Of a stretch of 64,000 nt of DNA, positions 1 through 9,853 are shown piece by piece (position 1 is the first letter of the stretch; each line of letters begins with the position of its first letter). The DNA is from Salticus scenicus (Eukaryota > Arthropoda > Arachnida > Araneae > Salticidae), in contig OZ005650.1 of assembly GCA_963930645.1 (NCBI GenBank), positions 232,356,688-232,420,687 on the forward strand. The letters run 5' to 3'. The translations under genes were made by a program, and so were the position numbers. The notes beneath the pieces are model-generated. The model worked only from the letters and a program-made list of their open reading frames with translations, was not told the DNA's origin and did not search any database.

Positions 1-661
1 TTATGATTTTTAGTCAATTTATGACAATTATTCATATTCTGTATAATCTTTAAAGTATTTCTATGTTTCAAATGACGCTTATAAAGATTGAAGAAGCAAT
101 TTTTAAAAATACAGTTTTCCATAAAATAATGTAAGCAGACAAATTTCGTAATTTTTTCTTATTAGTTCATTGAGTTGAGTCCGCATGCTTAAATATTGTT
201 CATTTTTAAATATTATTTTTTAACCTCGCCTATTTCAATAATTACACTACTATATCGTTTCGGCAAAAATTAATTGCAACTGATCCACGTTAAAGAAATA
301 TATAGATAGATTTGATCATGTTTGATCGTTTTACATTACAATGTAGAAATGTAAAAGCAGGGAGAAGTATTAAAAAAGAAATAGTTACTAAGGTGAATCT
401 TAATATTGCTAAATATTTTAAACTTTGAAGTTTATTTATTTAATTTTTATTTATTTATTTGTTTACAGAATAAAATTTTAATTATTTATTTATTTATTTT
501 TCAAAATGTTTCACCATATTTTATACTGTCATATTTCACTGCATGTGTACGTAAAATTTATAAACTCAAAATCAATAATTTAAATAAATTTCGCATACGC
601 ATGATTTGAAATATGAAAATATTAAGTAAATTTCACGTAATCTATTTAAATAAAAAAACAA

Positions 662-708
<47 letters not shown>

Positions 709-720
709 CGTATTTAAAAT
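1..720. other. AT-rich sequence with no recognised gene
   Basis: Strongly AT-rich DNA with a pure TA microsatellite at about 666-703. Short open frames occur here but have low-complexity composition rich in Phe, Ile, Leu and Asn, as expected by chance in AT-rich DNA. No gene or RNA is recognised. Confidence 0.6.
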
Positions 721-724
721 ACAC

Positions 725-1605
725 CGCTGTTCAAAATTAAAGGAACAAACCTGCTTTTTCATTTTCTTCTTTTATGCATAACTTTTAAACAAATAAACAC
801 ATGGACATAAAATTTGGATGTCATGTTCGTTATCATATCATTAATCGAATTTTACATAATTTTAGAATAAGTGATAATTAAAAACTAATAATTATTAATT
901 TTTCTCAAAAGTAAGCTTTGGAAAAAATTAAAAATTTCAACAATTTTAGCGAAGAAAACTTAATGAAAAATTGTGTTAATGATGCATTATAGACAAGTGA
1001 AGACGCACATGCCCTCACATGTTAAACAAAATCCTAGTTTTACTTTCTGTGTTCACTTTTCTTTTACTTTAATAACGGAATTTTTGAAAAAAAAAAATAA
1101 TAATAATTACTAATTTGTATAAACTGTGATCATCACCAGAATAATAAAAATGTCGATAAATAATTTAATAATGAACGCCTTATCCGATTTTCATATTTCT
1201 ATGTAAAATTTTAAAAAAATTATTCACACGCGAAAAAATGAAGAAAGAAGAAGAAACAAAAAAGTGACTATATGAAGAAATATACGGTTTTAATCTAACG
1301 CATGAATGAGCCTACATTTTTAACCTATCTGTAATGCATCTTCATGACCATTTTTCATTAAGTTTTCTTTTCTAAAATTGCTGAAATTTTTCATTTTTTC
1401 AATGTTTACTTTTGAGAAAAATTTACTGATATTTAGTTTAACAATTATTACTTATGCTAAAGTTATATAAAATTCGATTTATGGTAGTTTAAAAAACATA
1501 CTATCCAAATTTTATACTTCTGTGTTTATTTGTTTAAGAATTATGTGGAAAAAAAAAAAGAAAACGAGAAAACAGTTTATTGTTTAAATTTTGTACACTT
1601 GTGTA
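725..1605. mobile_element. Foldback (long inverted repeat) element
   Basis: The left arm (about 725-985) reappears as its reverse complement in the right arm (about 1330-1605). Landmarks are the TTTAAACAAATAAACAC stretch near 786-805 with its complement near 1521-1537, and AAGAAAACTTAATGAAAAA near 953-971 with its complement near 1355-1375. Arms are imperfect and AT-rich. No open reading frame of note lies inside, so this is a non-autonomous MITE or foldback. Terminal bases and target duplication could not be fixed by eye. Confidence 0.6.
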
Positions 1606-1806
1606 CTTCTTTTAACTAATTTTTATTTTTTGTTTTCCATTGATTGTGCATTATTATAGTTTAAAAATAGAATATGTAACATATCTGGGCATTAATTTGA
1701 GATTTCATTGATAATTTAAAATTTAATAAAATACTTTTGTGTTTGAATGCCAAAAGTTTGCAGTAAGTTTCAAAATTTAGACATAAATATTTTTAAGTTT
1801 TTTTGC
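1606..1806. repeat. Decayed dispersed AT-rich repeat, left part
   Basis: Sequence around 1628-1675 (a TTTTCCATTGATTGTGCATT core) resembles 40245-40295. The GCAAAATCTAGGGG region near 2295, on the other side of the neighbouring MITE, resembles 39950-39970. This suggests one old interspersed repeat family present near both positions. The similarity is patchy, and no coding capacity is visible. Confidence 0.35.
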
Positions 1807-1810
1807 TTAA

Positions 1811-2239
1811 GAGCCCTCTTCACTCACCGCCGCTGGAAGCCGAAGCTAATGTTATTCAATGGGAAATTTTTCTTTACAAATAACTTATTAAGTAATACAT
1901 ATTTTTAAATTCTGTTTTCACATTATGAAAATTCCCAGCTGTTAAATTGACGGACCTTTTTAACAAATTATTTTTTTAATTTTTTATATTTTACTTCGAA
2001 GCTGCAAAATACGAATTTAGAATATGTGATTTTTTTTCATTTTGCAATTTCAAAATAAAATATTAAAAATTAAAAAAATACTTTTTCAAAAAAGGTCCGT
2101 CAATTTAACAGCTGGGAATTTTCTGAATGTGAAAATAGAATTTAAAAATATGTATTAGTTAATAAGTTACTTGTAAAGAAAATTTCGCCATAGAATATCA
2201 TTGGCTCGGTCTACCGGCGACGGTAAGTGAAGAGGGCCG
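1811..2239. mobile_element. 429-bp palindromic MITE with TTAA target duplication
   Basis: A TTAA lies on each side (1807-1810 and 2240-2243). The ends are inverted repeats: GAGCCCTCTTCACTCACCG at the left against CGGCCCTCTTCACTTACCG read inward from the right. The inverted repeat runs almost to the middle, where an AAAATTCCCAGCTGTTAAATT-like core is mirrored around 1930-1950 and 2100-2118. TTAA duplication is the hallmark of piggyBac-type transposition, so a piggyBac-superfamily source is inferred. The first terminal bases are not the usual CCC, and no transposase is present. Confidence 0.75.
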
Positions 2240-2243
2240 TTAA

Positions 2244-2620
2244 CTTATTAAATTAATATCCAAATATGTTTATATTCTATTGTTAAATTATAATGATGCA
2301 AAATCTAGGGGGGGGGATAATAATTAGCTAGCAGGGGGCATATTATCTTAAAAATTTTCAAAATATTCCAGAACTTGAATTTATTTATTTGTTTGTTTTT
2401 GAATTCAAATATTTATCTAGAATATTCAAAATACTTGATCTTTTGTTATACAATATTTCAATGCATGTATGCAAAATTTTATATTACTAAGACAATTATT
2501 TATGAAAAATAATAATAATAATAAAAAGATAAAATAAAAACTACACAAAAAAGAAAAAAGAAAAGAAAAGATAAATAAAGGAAAGGAAAAAAAAAGAAAA
2601 AAATAAGTAAATAAAATAAA
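2244..2620. other. AT-rich spacer with G-run and A-rich tract
   Basis: Contains a run of nine G at about 2307-2315 and a purine-rich A/G tract at about 2540-2600. The minus-strand open frame across this tract is low-complexity and is not called as a gene. The first part resembles 39930-40160 (see the dispersed repeat at 39690). Confidence 0.5.
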
Positions 2621-2624
2621 CAGA

Positions 2625-2832
2625 CACTGTAAAATTCAAGAACTCGGAGCAATTGTTCCGGGTCGAGAAAAGACACAACCCTTCATCAACCGAACAAAGT
2701 AGGCACGAGTGCTGCAAAAAATCTGCAATGTAGCTCTTGTATTTGCAGCACTCGTGCGTATTATGTTCGTCTGACGAAGGGTCGTGTCTTCTTTCGACCC
2801 GAAACAATTGTTGCGAGTTCTTCCATTTTATT
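2625..2832. mobile_element. Hammerhead-bearing palindromic element, copy 1
   Basis: An inverted repeat whose two arms share GAACTCG/CGAGTTC ends, a GGGTCGA...CGACCC stem-forming block and a central GGCACGAGTGCTGCA mirrored by TGCAGCACTCGTGC. Related copies lie at 6098-6311 (interrupted) and 56748-56948. The plus-strand right arm keeps an intact hammerhead ribozyme core. The mirrored core in the left arm is changed at conserved positions (TTGATGA instead of CTGATGA, GGAAC instead of GAAAC). No coding sequence is present. The likely source is the terminus of a Penelope-like retroelement. Confidence 0.7.
2764..2820 (+). ncRNA. Hammerhead ribozyme motif, copy 1 right arm
   Basis: Core boxes are CTGACGA (2771-2777) and GAAAC (2801-2805). 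Between them GGGTCG (2779-2784) pairs with CGACCC (2795-2800) as a 6-bp stem II. GAAAC is followed by the self-complementary tetraloop AATT and then GTT (2810-2812), the expected NUH cleavage triplet, giving a 2-bp stem III. Stem I forms between TTCGT before the first box and GCGAG after the cleavage site, with some G-T wobbles. One extra A (2778) lies between the first box and stem II, which is not canonical. A very short stem III with a palindromic tetraloop is the type known from Penelope-like elements. Self-cleavage is inferred, not shown. Confidence 0.65.
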
Positions 2833-2852
2833 ATACATTAAATACATTTTTA

Positions 2853-3231
2853 GCACGTTCAAAGAACGTTCAAAAATTGTTTACATAACGTTGTGAGAAC
2901 GTGTGTATAGAACGTTTTCAGAACGTTTCTACACTATTTTAGAACGTTTACAGTACGTTTTCTAGAACGTTCTGAAAATGTGTATAACGTTTTGAAAACG
3001 TTCTAAAAACGTTTAGAACGTTCTGAGACCGTATACATAGAACGTTCTCTGAACGCTTCTATAACACCGATGGTGATAGCTACACGTTCATTGAACGTTC
3101 CCTGAACCGTACTATTGTACTTTTTCAAGATGGACAAATAGACGTCTATAACACGTTCAAAGGGAACGTTCTTAGAACGTGTTTGCAGAACAATATTTGA
3201 ACGTTCAGAGAACGTTTCGGTGCTGCTTGGG
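2853..3231 (+). repeat. GAACGTTC-rich dispersed repeat, copy 1
   Basis: A run of degenerate short units built on the palindrome AACGTT (GAACGTTC, AACGTTCTGA, GTTCTAGAACG and similar) ending at GTGCTGCTTGGG (3220-3231). The same terminal motif and internal landmarks (AATAGACGTCTATAA, TTCAAGATGGAC) recur in copy 3 (41545-41849), and an inverted copy starts with CCCAAGTAGCAC at 34147. Repeated open frames across it are artefacts of the repeat. Its origin is unknown; it behaves like an interspersed element with a defined end. Confidence 0.65.
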
Positions 3232-4009
3232 TGTATTTATCTTAGGTAGAGCTGAAGGACTTGAAAGTGGAACAAACGGAACAGATATTGTTATGCTGAG
3301 GAAGTAATATTAGTTGCACTAAAAAAGATGAAAATGCTAACCTATTTGACATACTTAGAAAGTCATCATCAGGCACTTTCTTATTGTTTATAAATAAAAG
3401 AAGTTAAAATGCATCTACAATTTGTATTTTGTAAAAAGTTATTATATAAATTTATCTTAATCTTTTCCTTGTGAAACCTATCATGCAAGGATATTGCACA
3501 TTGTTTCTTCCAGCGCTACAGAAAATGGATCCATTCTTCTTTGCTTTTGACCATTATAAATACGCACGATAGCTCTCAGTGTCTAAGAGATTTAGAAATC
3601 CTCCTACACACTTAATATCTACACAGACTTCATTCGAAAAATTTTTTTCAGAAAATTTCGCCATTTATAGCACTGGGGTAACCAATTTTATAGATTATCA
3701 TTTGATCAAGCCATAAGCAAAATTTAAATAAAACAAAAAATGAAGAATTTAATAAATTTACAATCTGCGGTTGAGTACTGTGCAGAGTTATCACATCTAT
3801 AATTGCAAGATATGTACAGAGCTTTTGGAAAATGTAACACTTTTCGCTATATTAATGTAAGAGAAATAGCTTAACATATTGGTTCAGTATGTTCGAAAGC
3901 ACTGTTACAATTTAGTTATGATTTAAAAAACAAAGCTGAGTTAAAAACATGTTTTTTTTTTTTTTGTTGTTGTTGCAAATGAGTAAGAAGGGTCACTGAA
4001 AACGGGACA
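3232..4009. other. No recognised feature
   Basis: AT-rich DNA without a significant open frame or a repeat recognised elsewhere in the window. It ends in a run of about 15 T and GTT repeats near 3951-3975. Confidence 0.5.
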
Positions 4010-4617
4010 TGTTACAGAAATTTCAAATATTTTCGAGCTAGAAACAGCTGCCTGAAAATCTCCCCGTGAAAGCAGTTCATCTTTTGACAAAATATTCTTT
4101 GTTAAAATGTTTCTATTATGTTTCAGCCAAACTTCTTATCTTTGAACTAAATGTTGATTCTACGACATAAATATGAGATAAAAATCATCAACGCTTAACA
4201 TCGTTTCAAGAACTGTAATCCCCTTCGATACAGATGGGCATGGCTTCACTTCATAACGAAGATCTAACTGTTTGAAAGATTTTTAGGTTCATGTAAAACT
4301 TTTTTGCATTCGTCAACAGTTTAAAGACACATTTTTTGATCTCCGTTGTAAGTGATTGGCTGAAAGAGAGATAAAACATTTCCGCGAAATCACTGTTGGA
4401 ATAGTGGAAAATTTGAATTTTTATTAGTATTGTCGCGAGCAGCTGCAGTAAATGTACCTTTTCGTAACATGGCTGTAAAAAAACACTTTATTCTACAAAT
4501 TTTTGACGAGTTGTATCAGTAATATAGACACTAAGGTTTAGGTACCGTTAAGCCCGTTTTAGATGTGTCGAAAATGCAGCCATAAAATGATAAATAGGGG
4601 TTTCAAGGGTAATTATT

Positions 4618-4818
4618 TATAAAGATCCTTTGGCTTTTGGTTGGCATACGGTAGCTAAAAAATTGACCTCATGTTCGACATCTTTGTTTGAAGCATCTGC
4701 ATGTGGTCGTGAACTCACCTGTTGTGATTGTAAATCTCAATGTTCATCACGCTGCAACTGCATGAAATCTGAATTATTGTACTGTGCACTCTGCTTTTGT
4801 AAAGGACGATGCATTTAA
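4618..4818 (+). pseudogene. Decayed cysteine-rich C-terminal coding fragment, unit 1
   Basis: An open stretch encodes an FGWHT motif followed about 30 residues later by a dense cysteine cluster of the form CxCKSxC...CxC...C..CxCKGRC. This layout resembles the end of uncharacterised proteins common in arthropod and cnidarian genomes, many probably mobile-element derived, in which a WGW-like motif precedes a CxCK-type cysteine cluster. That match is from memory of the family pattern, not from a search. Upstream in the same unit the frame is broken repeatedly, so a complete protein is not encoded. The ATG available at about 4630 is within the domain and is unlikely to be a genuine start. Confidence 0.35.
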
Positions 4819-5647
4819 ACGTAGTCAATGTACTGTATTCAACAGTGGATGATTGACTAAACATTGTCTTATTCTACTAAAAGTTACAATAATTTGGGAA
4901 TACTGTTATTTTCCCCCCAAATTTATAATTCTAATAAACATTTCACCATTTTTTCTACCATATTGGATTTTTAGTAGGTTTTATCAATTCATTTTCAGCA
5001 GAATCACATTCCTTAATCCAGGAAATGTAATATTTGAAAATGGCACATGTTATAGAAATTTCAAATGTTTTTGAGTTACAAACAGCTGCTTGAAAATTTC
5101 CCCATGACAGCAGTTCATCTTTTGACAAAATAGTCTTCGTTAAAATGTTCCTAATATGTTTCAGCTAACCTTATCTTTGAACAAAATGTTGATTCTACGA
5201 CATAAATATGAGATAAAGAATCATCATCGCTTAACATCGTTTCAAGAACTGTAATCTCTTTTAATAAAGATGGGCATGGCTTCACTTCATAATGAAGATC
5301 TAATTGTTTACAAGATTTTTAGGTTCATGCAAAATTTTCTGCATTCGTCAACAATTTAAAGACACTTTTTTTTAATCTCCATTGTAAGTGATTGGCTGAA
5401 AGAAAGATAAAACATTTCCAGGAAATGACTGTTGGAATAGTGGAAAATTTGAAATTTTATTAGTATTGTCTCCAGCAGCTGCAGTAAAATACCTTTTCGT
5501 AACATGGCTGTAAAAAAACACTTTATTCTACAAATTTTTGACGAGTTGTATCAGTAATATGGTCACTAAAGTGTATGTAACGTTAAGCTCATTTTGGATG
5601 TGTCAGAATTGAAGCCATAAAATTATAAATAGGGGGTCCAAGGGTAA

Positions 5648-5850
5648 TTATTTATAAAGATCCTTTGACTTTTGTTTGGCATAAGGTAAATAAAAAATGG
5701 ATCTCATGTTCGACTGCTTTTTCTGAAGCATCTGCATGTGGTTGTGAACGCATCTGTTGTGGTTGTAAATCTTAATGTTCATCTCGCTGCAACTGCATGA
5801 AATCTGAATTATTGTGATGTGCATTCTGCTTTTGTAAAGGACGATGCATT
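5648..5850 (+). pseudogene. Decayed cysteine-rich coding fragment, unit 2
   Basis: The counterpart in the second tandem unit matches 4618-4818 closely at the DNA level (GGATGATTAACTG, AAGGACGATGCATTTA and the Cys-rich block). It carries in-frame stops, for example TAA in the CxCKS region near 5775 and TGA before the last cysteine block. It is therefore more decayed than unit 1. Comparing the two copies indicates that the cysteine-rich frame predates the duplication. Confidence 0.35.
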
Positions 5851-6097
5851 TATACGTAGTCAATGTACTGTATTCAAGAGCGGATGATTAACTGAACAGT
5901 GTCTTATTCTACTAAAAGTTACAATAATTTGGGAATACTGTTATTTTCCCCCAAATGCATAATTCTAATAAACATTTCACCGTTTTTTCGACAATATTGG
6001 ATTTTTAGTATGTTCTATAAATTCAGTTCCAGCAAAATCACATTCCTTAACCCAGAAAATGTAACCCAGAAATTCGTAACCAAAAATATCTCATAAC

Positions 6098-6311
6098 TAC
6101 AAAACTTTCAATAAACACCATAAAATGCAATAAACGCGCAAGAGTTGTTTCGAGTCGAAAGAAAACACAACTTTTCGTTAGGCAAACAAGATAGGCACGA
6201 GTGCTGCAGTCAAAGTGTCAACGCACTTGTGCCCTAATTTGTTTGCCTGACAATGGGTCATGTGTTCTTTCGACTCCAAACAATTTTTGCGCATTTATTG
6301 CATTTTATTGT
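6098..6311. mobile_element. Hammerhead-type palindrome, copy 2, main part
   Basis: The outer arm AACTTTCAATAAACACCATAA and the arm cores GTCGAAAG...CGACTC match copies 1 and 3. The right arm is cut by Gypsy-1 after ATTGT (6307-6311), and its last bases continue at 15770-15795 (ATTGTGTTTATTGAAAG...). Both hammerhead cores are degenerate here: CTGACAA with CCAAAC on the plus strand and CTAACGA with GAAAC on the minus strand. The centre shares the GGCACGAGTGCTGCA block with copy 1. Confidence 0.7.
6307..6311. repeat. Target-site duplication of Gypsy-1 (left)
   Basis: ATTGT here is repeated at 15770-15774, directly outside the opposite LTR. Joining the two flanks regenerates the uninterrupted right arm of the palindromic element, as judged against copy 3. 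This fixes the ends of Gypsy-1. Confidence 0.8.
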
Positions 6312-7233
6312 TTTAATGAAGAGCTGGGATGGAGATATCTAAAGTATAAAGCGGCCATGACGTACAGGGAACCCGGTTCAATAAGCTCCGTAAAACAAAA
6401 CATAGCATCGAGTCATTTTCCATTTAGTAAATGAGATGTTTTAATTACTCTTATCTTATAAGACATATATTAATGATATTCTTGGACAAAGTGGAATAAG
6501 TATATTCGAAAACATTCACGATGGAGAATTCCTGTTTATTATTTCAAGACAGACATCCAAAAGAAGAATGGAAGCCATTACGATATCCTTTTCTAAACAG
6601 AACACATTTCGAGTCAATGATAAAAAAAATAACATCTTTTCAGAATGACAGACAGCAAGCTAATTAATTTATTTCGCCAAATCTCATTGGCATCAAAAAT
6701 CAAGTTGGCTGAACACATTTTAAATTTTATATCTGGTAAACCTAAATAATAGTTAAAGGATTGGCTAAAACTTAAATTACGTCATAGGATGTGATTAAAT
6801 TTTGTCAGGCATCCAGAATTTGGATAAAAGTGCGAAATCAATTGATAAAAAATATTAGAAATTATTTTCAGCTATAATGATTCAACGGAATCTATAAACG
6901 TTTGATTGGAGACAGGAAGCTACAATAAAAAAAAATCGTCTGCGGTTTTAAAGCATAAAATGAATGGGCTTCTCATTCTTTGATATTTTATTTAATTATT
7001 ACTTGATGAGATTTAGAGCAGGAAAAAGAACAATAAATTATATGAAATTACAGATTAATGAAATAGAAATAAAAATAAAATAGCATACGCGAAATAAACA
7101 AAATTGTATTAAATTCTTTTAGGATAAGAAATATAATGTTTGCTTGTATTATAAATAAATAAATAAAATGTAATTTATATTATTATTATTATTTTATTTT
7201 AAAAAGGGATATGTGATGTTTTTCAACATCACA
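6312..7233 (-). repeat. 3' LTR of Gypsy-1
   Basis: 922 bp, equal in length and apparently identical in sequence to 14848-15769. Read on the sense strand it begins TGTGATGTTGAAAAACATCA, a 22-nt terminal palindrome (stem TGTGATGTT/AACATCACA at 7212-7233), and ends ...CATTAAA, so the 3' terminus lacks the usual CA. The ends were set by the LTR match together with the ATTGT target duplication. Confidence 0.9.
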
Positions 7234-7244
7234 TATTTCTCCCC
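7234..7244 (-). other. Polypurine tract of Gypsy-1
   Basis: On the sense strand GGGGAGAAATA lies immediately upstream of the 3' LTR. A purine run in this position is the expected plus-strand primer for reverse transcription. Confidence 0.7.
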
Positions 7245-8347
7245 GTCGACCGAAAAAAAAATGGGTTCAGCCATTACATCGTCTATATGACAGCTCAGCA
7301 AAAATTAATATTAAATCAAATTATTTCCAATCTTGTAAAATAGATTGATTACAAAACAAAAACAAAAAACGAATGGCTTCCAATACAAATAAAATACGTA
7401 CATTGTTATATTATTAATAGAAAATCTAGTATGCATACTTAAAAAAAATAATATTCTTATACAATATTAAAATACAAATACAAATACAGAAAATAAGGAT
7501 GTTTATTATATGGTGATGAGATATAATGTGGTATGGCCATAAATCTGTGTACACAAGTCGTTAGAATATATATCAACAAACAAAATGAGCTCTAGTTCTT
7601 TGATTTAAAATCATAATAATTCAGTCATCATATATTTATCAGTTCGTGGTAAGATGTTGAAATCAGTAAATTTTTATGTTACCATGCATGGCGAGAAACT
7701 TTGACGAGTCCATTTCAGTTCATGTAGGACAAGGATTTGTTGTAATAAATACATAGTTCAAATGTATAAGCAATCTCAATAAAAATCAAGTATATTTATA
7801 TGTTATCAAATATATATAGTGAGTCTTTTATATCCAGTAAAAGGTTTAAACAAATAATACATGTTGAAAGAAAGTAATAATAACACATGTTTTTATTTAT
7901 TCATTTTTTTTCTTTTTATAGGTAATTGTAATTGGAATATATGAGATATATGCATATGTGTGTGATAAAAACATATTACCTGCACCAAAAGTCTATGTAA
8001 ACTTTTTTTTTTTTTTTTTATCAAAATATTGTTCTAGTATGTTAACTTTTAATAAAATGCAATTATAATTAACAAGTAAGTTAAAGCGATAGTGATAAAA
8101 GTGATATACACTGCTGTTGTAAGACAATGCAGCTTAGAATATAATTTCCTGGACCAGCCATTGATTATCCAAGCTGCGAAATTTCACAACAAATAAAAAT
8201 CACAACAGGTTGATCAGGTCTGTTGCAATGAAAGTATACATCAAATTTATTTAATTTATCTTTAATTTTTTTTTTAAATCTTTATAAATATTTAAAAATT
8301 TACACTGCGTAACTTTTAACCTAAGGAGAAAAAAAAATGATGAAAAA
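7245..8347 (-). other. Non-coding 3' region of Gypsy-1 (no envelope gene)
   Basis: About 1.1 kb between the integrase stop and the polypurine tract. No minus-strand frame longer than about 60 codons is seen beyond the integrase overlap, and nothing resembles a signal peptide or transmembrane envelope protein. It contains an AT-rich tract and a T-run near 8006-8020. Confidence 0.6.
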
Positions 8348-9853
8348 TTACTTTCTGTTTCGTAAATTATATTGATGTGTATCATTGGAAATAATGAGAT
8401 TCTTATTAAAATTAGAATTATTATAAATGTCAAATAAGTGATTATTACGTGGAGGTGCCAATAAAATTCTATCTATATGCACACGAAATGCCTTATCATC
8501 ACTAGCATGTAACCGTTTAATTGAAAATGAAACAGGGGAATGTTTAACTGTGACAATGAAAGGACCTGTATATTTAGATTTAAATTTATCCATAGACTTC
8601 AGATACACAATATCTTTTGTGCAGATGCTTCTTAGTTTAGCTTTTCTTTGAAAATATTTATTTCTTTTTGATTGGGAATCTTGAATGTTATTGTACGCTT
8701 TTTTATAAATTTCCTGAAGGTCTTGCATTAATTTATAGATATTTACATTAGAGTCCAGGTAAGTGTAATTATAATTTGAATTATAAGTGTCAAAAATTAG
8801 TGCCAGTTCTCTACCAAAATGTAGAAGATTAGGCGAGAATTGAGTGGAAGAATGCGTAGATCCATTGTAGAGAGATTTGTGTATATATAGTGCATTTTGA
8901 AATGAATGACCTTCTTCTAATAATATATTAATTGAATATTTAATTGATGTGTTTACACGTTCGCTAATAGAGTTTGACTGGGGATGAAAAGCAGACGAAT
9001 GTAATATTTTTATGCCTAGAGTGTCATTAAATGTATTGTAAACTTGAGATGTATACTGTCGACCTAAATCTGATAGAATACATGCAGGGCGACCAAAGGT
9101 TGTAATGTATGAAAACAAACATTGAACTATTTTTGGAGAAGTAATATTAGATAACGGGTAAAGTTCTAAGTGTCTACTAAAATGATCAATTATTGTCAAG
9201 ACGTATTGACCATTACTAAAAGGACCCACCAAGTCTGTGGAGATTGTATGATTTGGATGAGTGGGTGTATATGTTTTTTGTAATGGAGCAGGAGGTGTTT
9301 TGTGATGTTTCGCTTGTAAGCATTTAGTGCATGAAGAGACGAAATTGAGGGTATCAGTATAAATGCCCCTCCAAAAGTATCTTCTAGAAAGAAATTCATA
9401 GGTTTTAGCCAAACCGAAGTGAGATAAATGCGCAATGGACAATGCTTTCGCTTTTAAAGAATTTGGGACAATAATTAAATAACTGAATGAATTGTTATGA
9501 ATATTCTCTTTCTTGAGCATTAATACTTTAGAATCAGGATTTATAAAGTAATTGGGAAATTTTTCTGACTTTCCATTTTTTAAGATTTCTTCGTAAATTG
9601 TTTTTAATTCAGAATCCTTAATTTGTTCGGACACAAATGTTTGGTCTGAAATTTCTAGTAAGGGGTCTTTAGAGTTCGAATTTCCTGAAATCATATAATT
9701 AACATATTCTGAGTATTTGTTTTGATTTTTATTATTAATTTTATCATTACTGTTAATTTCGAGTCTGTTTTCATTTTCATCAACATCAACTATTGGTAGT
9801 GGTTGTATGTCATGAATTAAGTTTGGATTATCTTTGAGATCCTCTTGATTGTT
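8348..9853 (-). CDS. Gypsy-1 integrase region of pol (downstream of an in-frame TAA)
   Basis: Integrase joins the cDNA to host DNA. The frame is open from just after the TAA at 9854-9856 to the stop at 8348, in the same frame as RT-RNase H; the first ATG in it is at 9694. Counting from that Met (448 residues), a zinc-binding HHCC module is seen (HLSHFG around 89-94, SCTKC around 121-125). The catalytic core follows: STDLVGPF (D154), ILSDLGRQY (D209) and SISERVN (E245), with D and E separated by 35 residues as in the family. A basic C-terminal part ends in YNLRNRK. All catalytic residues are present. It could be made by stop readthrough or, less likely, from its own start. Confidence 0.85.
   Translation of the reverse strand, partial: NNQEDLKDNPNLIHDIQPLPIVDVDENENRLEINSNDKINNKNQNKYSEYVNYMISGNSNSKDPLLEISDQTFVSEQIKDSELKTIYEEILKNGKSEKFPNYFINPDSKVLMLKKENIHNNSFSYLIIVPNSLKAKALSIAHLSHFGLAKTYEFLSRRYFWRGIYTDTLNFVSSCTKCLQAKHHKTPPAPLQKTYTPTHPNHTISTDLVGPFSNGQYVLTIIDHFSRHLELYPLSNITSPKIVQCLFSYITTFGRPACILSDLGRQYTSQVYNTFNDTLGIKILHSSAFHPQSNSISERVNTSIKYSINILLEEGHSFQNALYIHKSLYNGSTHSSTQFSPNLLHFGRELALIFDTYNSNYNYTYLDSNVNIYKLMQDLQEIYKKAYNNIQDSQSKRNKYFQRKAKLRSICTKDIVYLKSMDKFKSKYTGPFIVTVKHSPVSFSIKRLHASDDKAFRVHIDRILLAPPRNNHLFDIYNNSNFNKNLIISNDTHQYNLRNRK

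Larger units (their letters stand above)
4010..6085 (+). repeat. Tandem duplication of a ~1.03-kb unit
   Basis: Unit 1 (about 4010-5045) and unit 2 (about 5046-6085) align along their whole length at an offset of about 1030 bp. Examples are GTTGATTCTACGACATAAAT at 4152 and 5189, AACACTTTATTCTACAAATT near 4482 and 5517, and the ATTCCTTAAYCCAG(G)AAATGTAA ends near 5010 and 6040. The units have diverged clearly, so the duplication is old. Each unit contains the decayed cysteine-rich coding stretch annotated separately. Confidence 0.75.

Noticed and set aside
7245..8347. Envelope gene of Gypsy-1
   Set aside because: No open frame of adequate length, signal peptide or transmembrane segment between integrase and the polypurine tract.
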